From: Streptomyces sp. Act143
Lineage (GTDB): Bacteria; Actinomycetota; Actinomycetes; Streptomycetales; Streptomycetaceae
DNA: 64,000 bases
Assembly: GCF_003143935.1 (NCBI RefSeq)
Contig: NZ_QFRX01000001.1
Location: forward strand, 1,622,071 to 1,686,070
Direction: 5' to 3'
The notes beneath the pieces are model-generated. The model was not told where the DNA came from. It worked only from the letters and a program-made list of their open reading frames with translations, and made no database searches. Positions 62,802-64,000 of the stretch are shown here, one piece after another. Each line of letters starts with the position of its first letter. Position 1 is the first letter of the stretch. The position numbers and the translations under genes were made by a program.

Positions 62802-64000
62802 TCAGCCTCCGGAGCGGATGAGCCCGGTCAGATAGCGCCACAGGGAGGACCGCCGTGTGACCGCGCGGCTCGGGTCATCCGGCACGTCCGGCACGTCCGG
62901 CACGTCCGGCACGTCCGGCAGGGCGGCGTCGGGCTCCGGCGCGGCCGGTACGTCCGGTCCGCTCAGCTCGTACCGCACCGGCAGCGACCGCAGTCCCCGC
63001 ATGAATGGCGAGGAACGCCACGGCAGTTGGTCGACGGGAAGGGCGAGCTCCAGGTGCCCGAACCGCTCGAAGAGCCGGCCCACGCCCACGGCGGCGATCG
63101 TCGAGGCCAGTTCCCGCGCCGGGCACTGCCGCGGCCCCGCGCCCCACGACAGATGGGCCCGGCTGCTGATGGTGGCGGAGCCCGGGGTCAGCTGTCCGGC
63201 GAAGAGGGGGTCGGCGTGTGCCGCGGCGGCGGACACCCACACCGGGTCACCGGCCCGGACGGTGTAGTTGCCGAGCGGGGTGTCCGCGGCAGCGAATCTC
63301 GGCACGAAGTTGACCAGCGGCGGCTTGCGCATGGCGACCCGGTTCATGGTCTCCCGGACCATCCCGGCGGACAGCGTGGTGCGCACGCCGCCCTCGCTGT
63401 CCCCGCAGATCACCTCGACGACGGTGTTGGAGATGAGGATGCCGACGTGATCGGAGGTCATGCCGAGCAGCATGAACAGCTCCCTGGCCAGTTCGTCGAC
63501 CGTGAGGTCGGGGTGGGCGGCGACCAGGTGGGAGGGGAAGTCGTCGCCCGGTCTCTCGACCTTGGCGGCGGCGAGTTCACGGAGCGTCACCAGCAGCCGG
63601 GCCAGGGCGGGTTCGGCGTCCGGTCCGGCGTCCAGGACCCGCCACATGTCCATGAGGGCGTCGTCGCCCTGGGAGCCGGGAAAACCGAGGAGATGACTGG
63701 CCGCCATCAGCGGCAGCGGCCGGGAGAACTGGGCCGACAGGTCGGCGAGGCCGGCCCGGCCGCCCTGTGCGAGCAGGGTGATGAGCTCGTCGGCGCAGCC
63801 CGTGACGGCGTTCCTCAGCCGCTTGGCCTGCGGATTGCGGGGGTCCTGGAAGGGGCGCAGGGCGGCGTCCCAGGCCGCGCGCAGCGGGCGGTAGCCGTCG
63901 CCGCCCTGGATCAGGACGTGGTTGACCTCCAGGGAGGGGCCGAGCGGCCAGTCCGCGGGGACCCGGCCCTCCGACCGGGCCCGCCAGTTCTCCAGGCCCT
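62802..64000 (-). CDS. Cytochrome P450 (5' end beyond the window)
   Basis: The C-terminal 399 codons of a bacterial P450; the frame is open to the window edge, so the start is missing. The I-helix region appears as LFMLLGMTSDHVGILISN, the K-helix-like VRETMNRVAMRKPP gives the ExxR-equivalent, and the heme loop is SWGAGPRQCPARELA with the Cys ligand. After the fold, a Pro/Asp/Val repeat tail (PDVPDVPDV) leads to a basic end. The I-helix acid/alcohol pair is unusual. Substrate unknown. Confidence 0.85.
   Translation of the reverse strand, partial: GLENWRARSEGRVPADWPLGPSLEVNHVLIQGGDGYRPLRAAWDAALRPFQDPRNPQAKRLRNAVTGCADELITLLAQGGRAGLADLSAQFSRPLPLMAASHLLGFPGSQGDDALMDMWRVLDAGPDAEPALARLLVTLRELAAAKVERPGDDFPSHLVAAHPDLTVDELARELFMLLGMTSDHVGILISNTVVEVICGDSEGGVRTTLSAGMVRETMNRVAMRKPPLVNFVPRFAAADTPLGNYTVRAGDPVWVSAAAAHADPLFAGQLTPGSATISSRAHLSWGAGPRQCPARELASTIAAVGVGRLFERFGHLELALPVDQLPWRSSPFMRGLRSLPVRYELSGPDVPAAPEPDAALPDVPDVPDVPDVPDDPSRAVTRRSSLWRYLTGLIRSGG
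62881..62916. repeat. Four-copy 9-bp tandem repeat in the P450 gene
   Basis: Four perfect copies of GGCACGTCC encode Pro-Asp-Val repeats in the C-terminal tail of the P450. The period equals that of the repeat at 27082-27153, with a different unit. Confidence 0.92.

Overview
The window is high-GC actinobacterial DNA, almost certainly Streptomyces. The signs are strong third-position GC codon bias, many GTG starts, stop/start overlaps of the ATGA or GTGA type, WhiB and DUF574-type methyltransferase genes, HrdB-like promoters, and a high density of regulators and catabolic genes. No insertion sequence, integrase, phage gene or CRISPR array was seen.

Positions 1-17800 (minus strand except one small monooxygenase) hold an uncharacterised ring-cleavage supercluster. 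It has an RbsABC-like ABC importer, an AhpD/CMD-family protein, a LysR regulator, an XylE-type extradiol dioxygenase, two aldehyde dehydrogenases, FAH-family, alpha/beta-hydrolase and small VOC enzymes, a GlcG/HbpS-like protein, a MetE-like protein, an LhgO-like oxidase, an ABM monooxygenase, an amidohydrolase, a ThDP enzyme and an Ldh2-type dehydrogenase. Three of its promoters share a 19-bp motif that could be the LysR site, so the genes probably act together on one aromatic substrate.

Positions 18000-30400 carry a cupin, an MBL hydrolase, and a gallate-like module. The module is a GntR regulator, GalB-, GalC- and GalD-like enzymes, a type I extradiol dioxygenase, and an AAHS-type MFS importer; its two promoters share an operator. 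Next come a LysR/EamA pair, a decayed response-regulator relic full of tandem repeats, and a hydroxyquinol pair (intradiol dioxygenase and maleylacetate reductase).

Positions 30400-44300 are an inositol/polyol region. A LacI regulator diverges from a PhyH dioxygenase-SDR-IolG-Gfo/Idh-GNAT operon. A second operon has a binding protein, permease, ATPase, IolE-like protein and Gfo/Idh enzyme, and diverges from an iolC remnant, iolD and a GntR regulator across a 17-bp inverted repeat that contains both -35 boxes.

Positions 44300-64000 are mainly housekeeping or accessory genes: aldo/keto reductase, Nudix hydrolase, cold-shock protein, DEAD-box helicase, tRNA-Pro(GGG), DUF309, cobF, an EmrB-type exporter with an extra C-terminal domain, cobK, HAD phosphatase, TauE exporter, CoA ligase, thiolase, lipase, WhiB, Dps and a methyltransferase. 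The right end is decaying: an M20 amidohydrolase broken by an amber codon and a frameshifted 2-oxoacid dehydrogenase E1-beta relic precede a P450 gene cut by the window edge.
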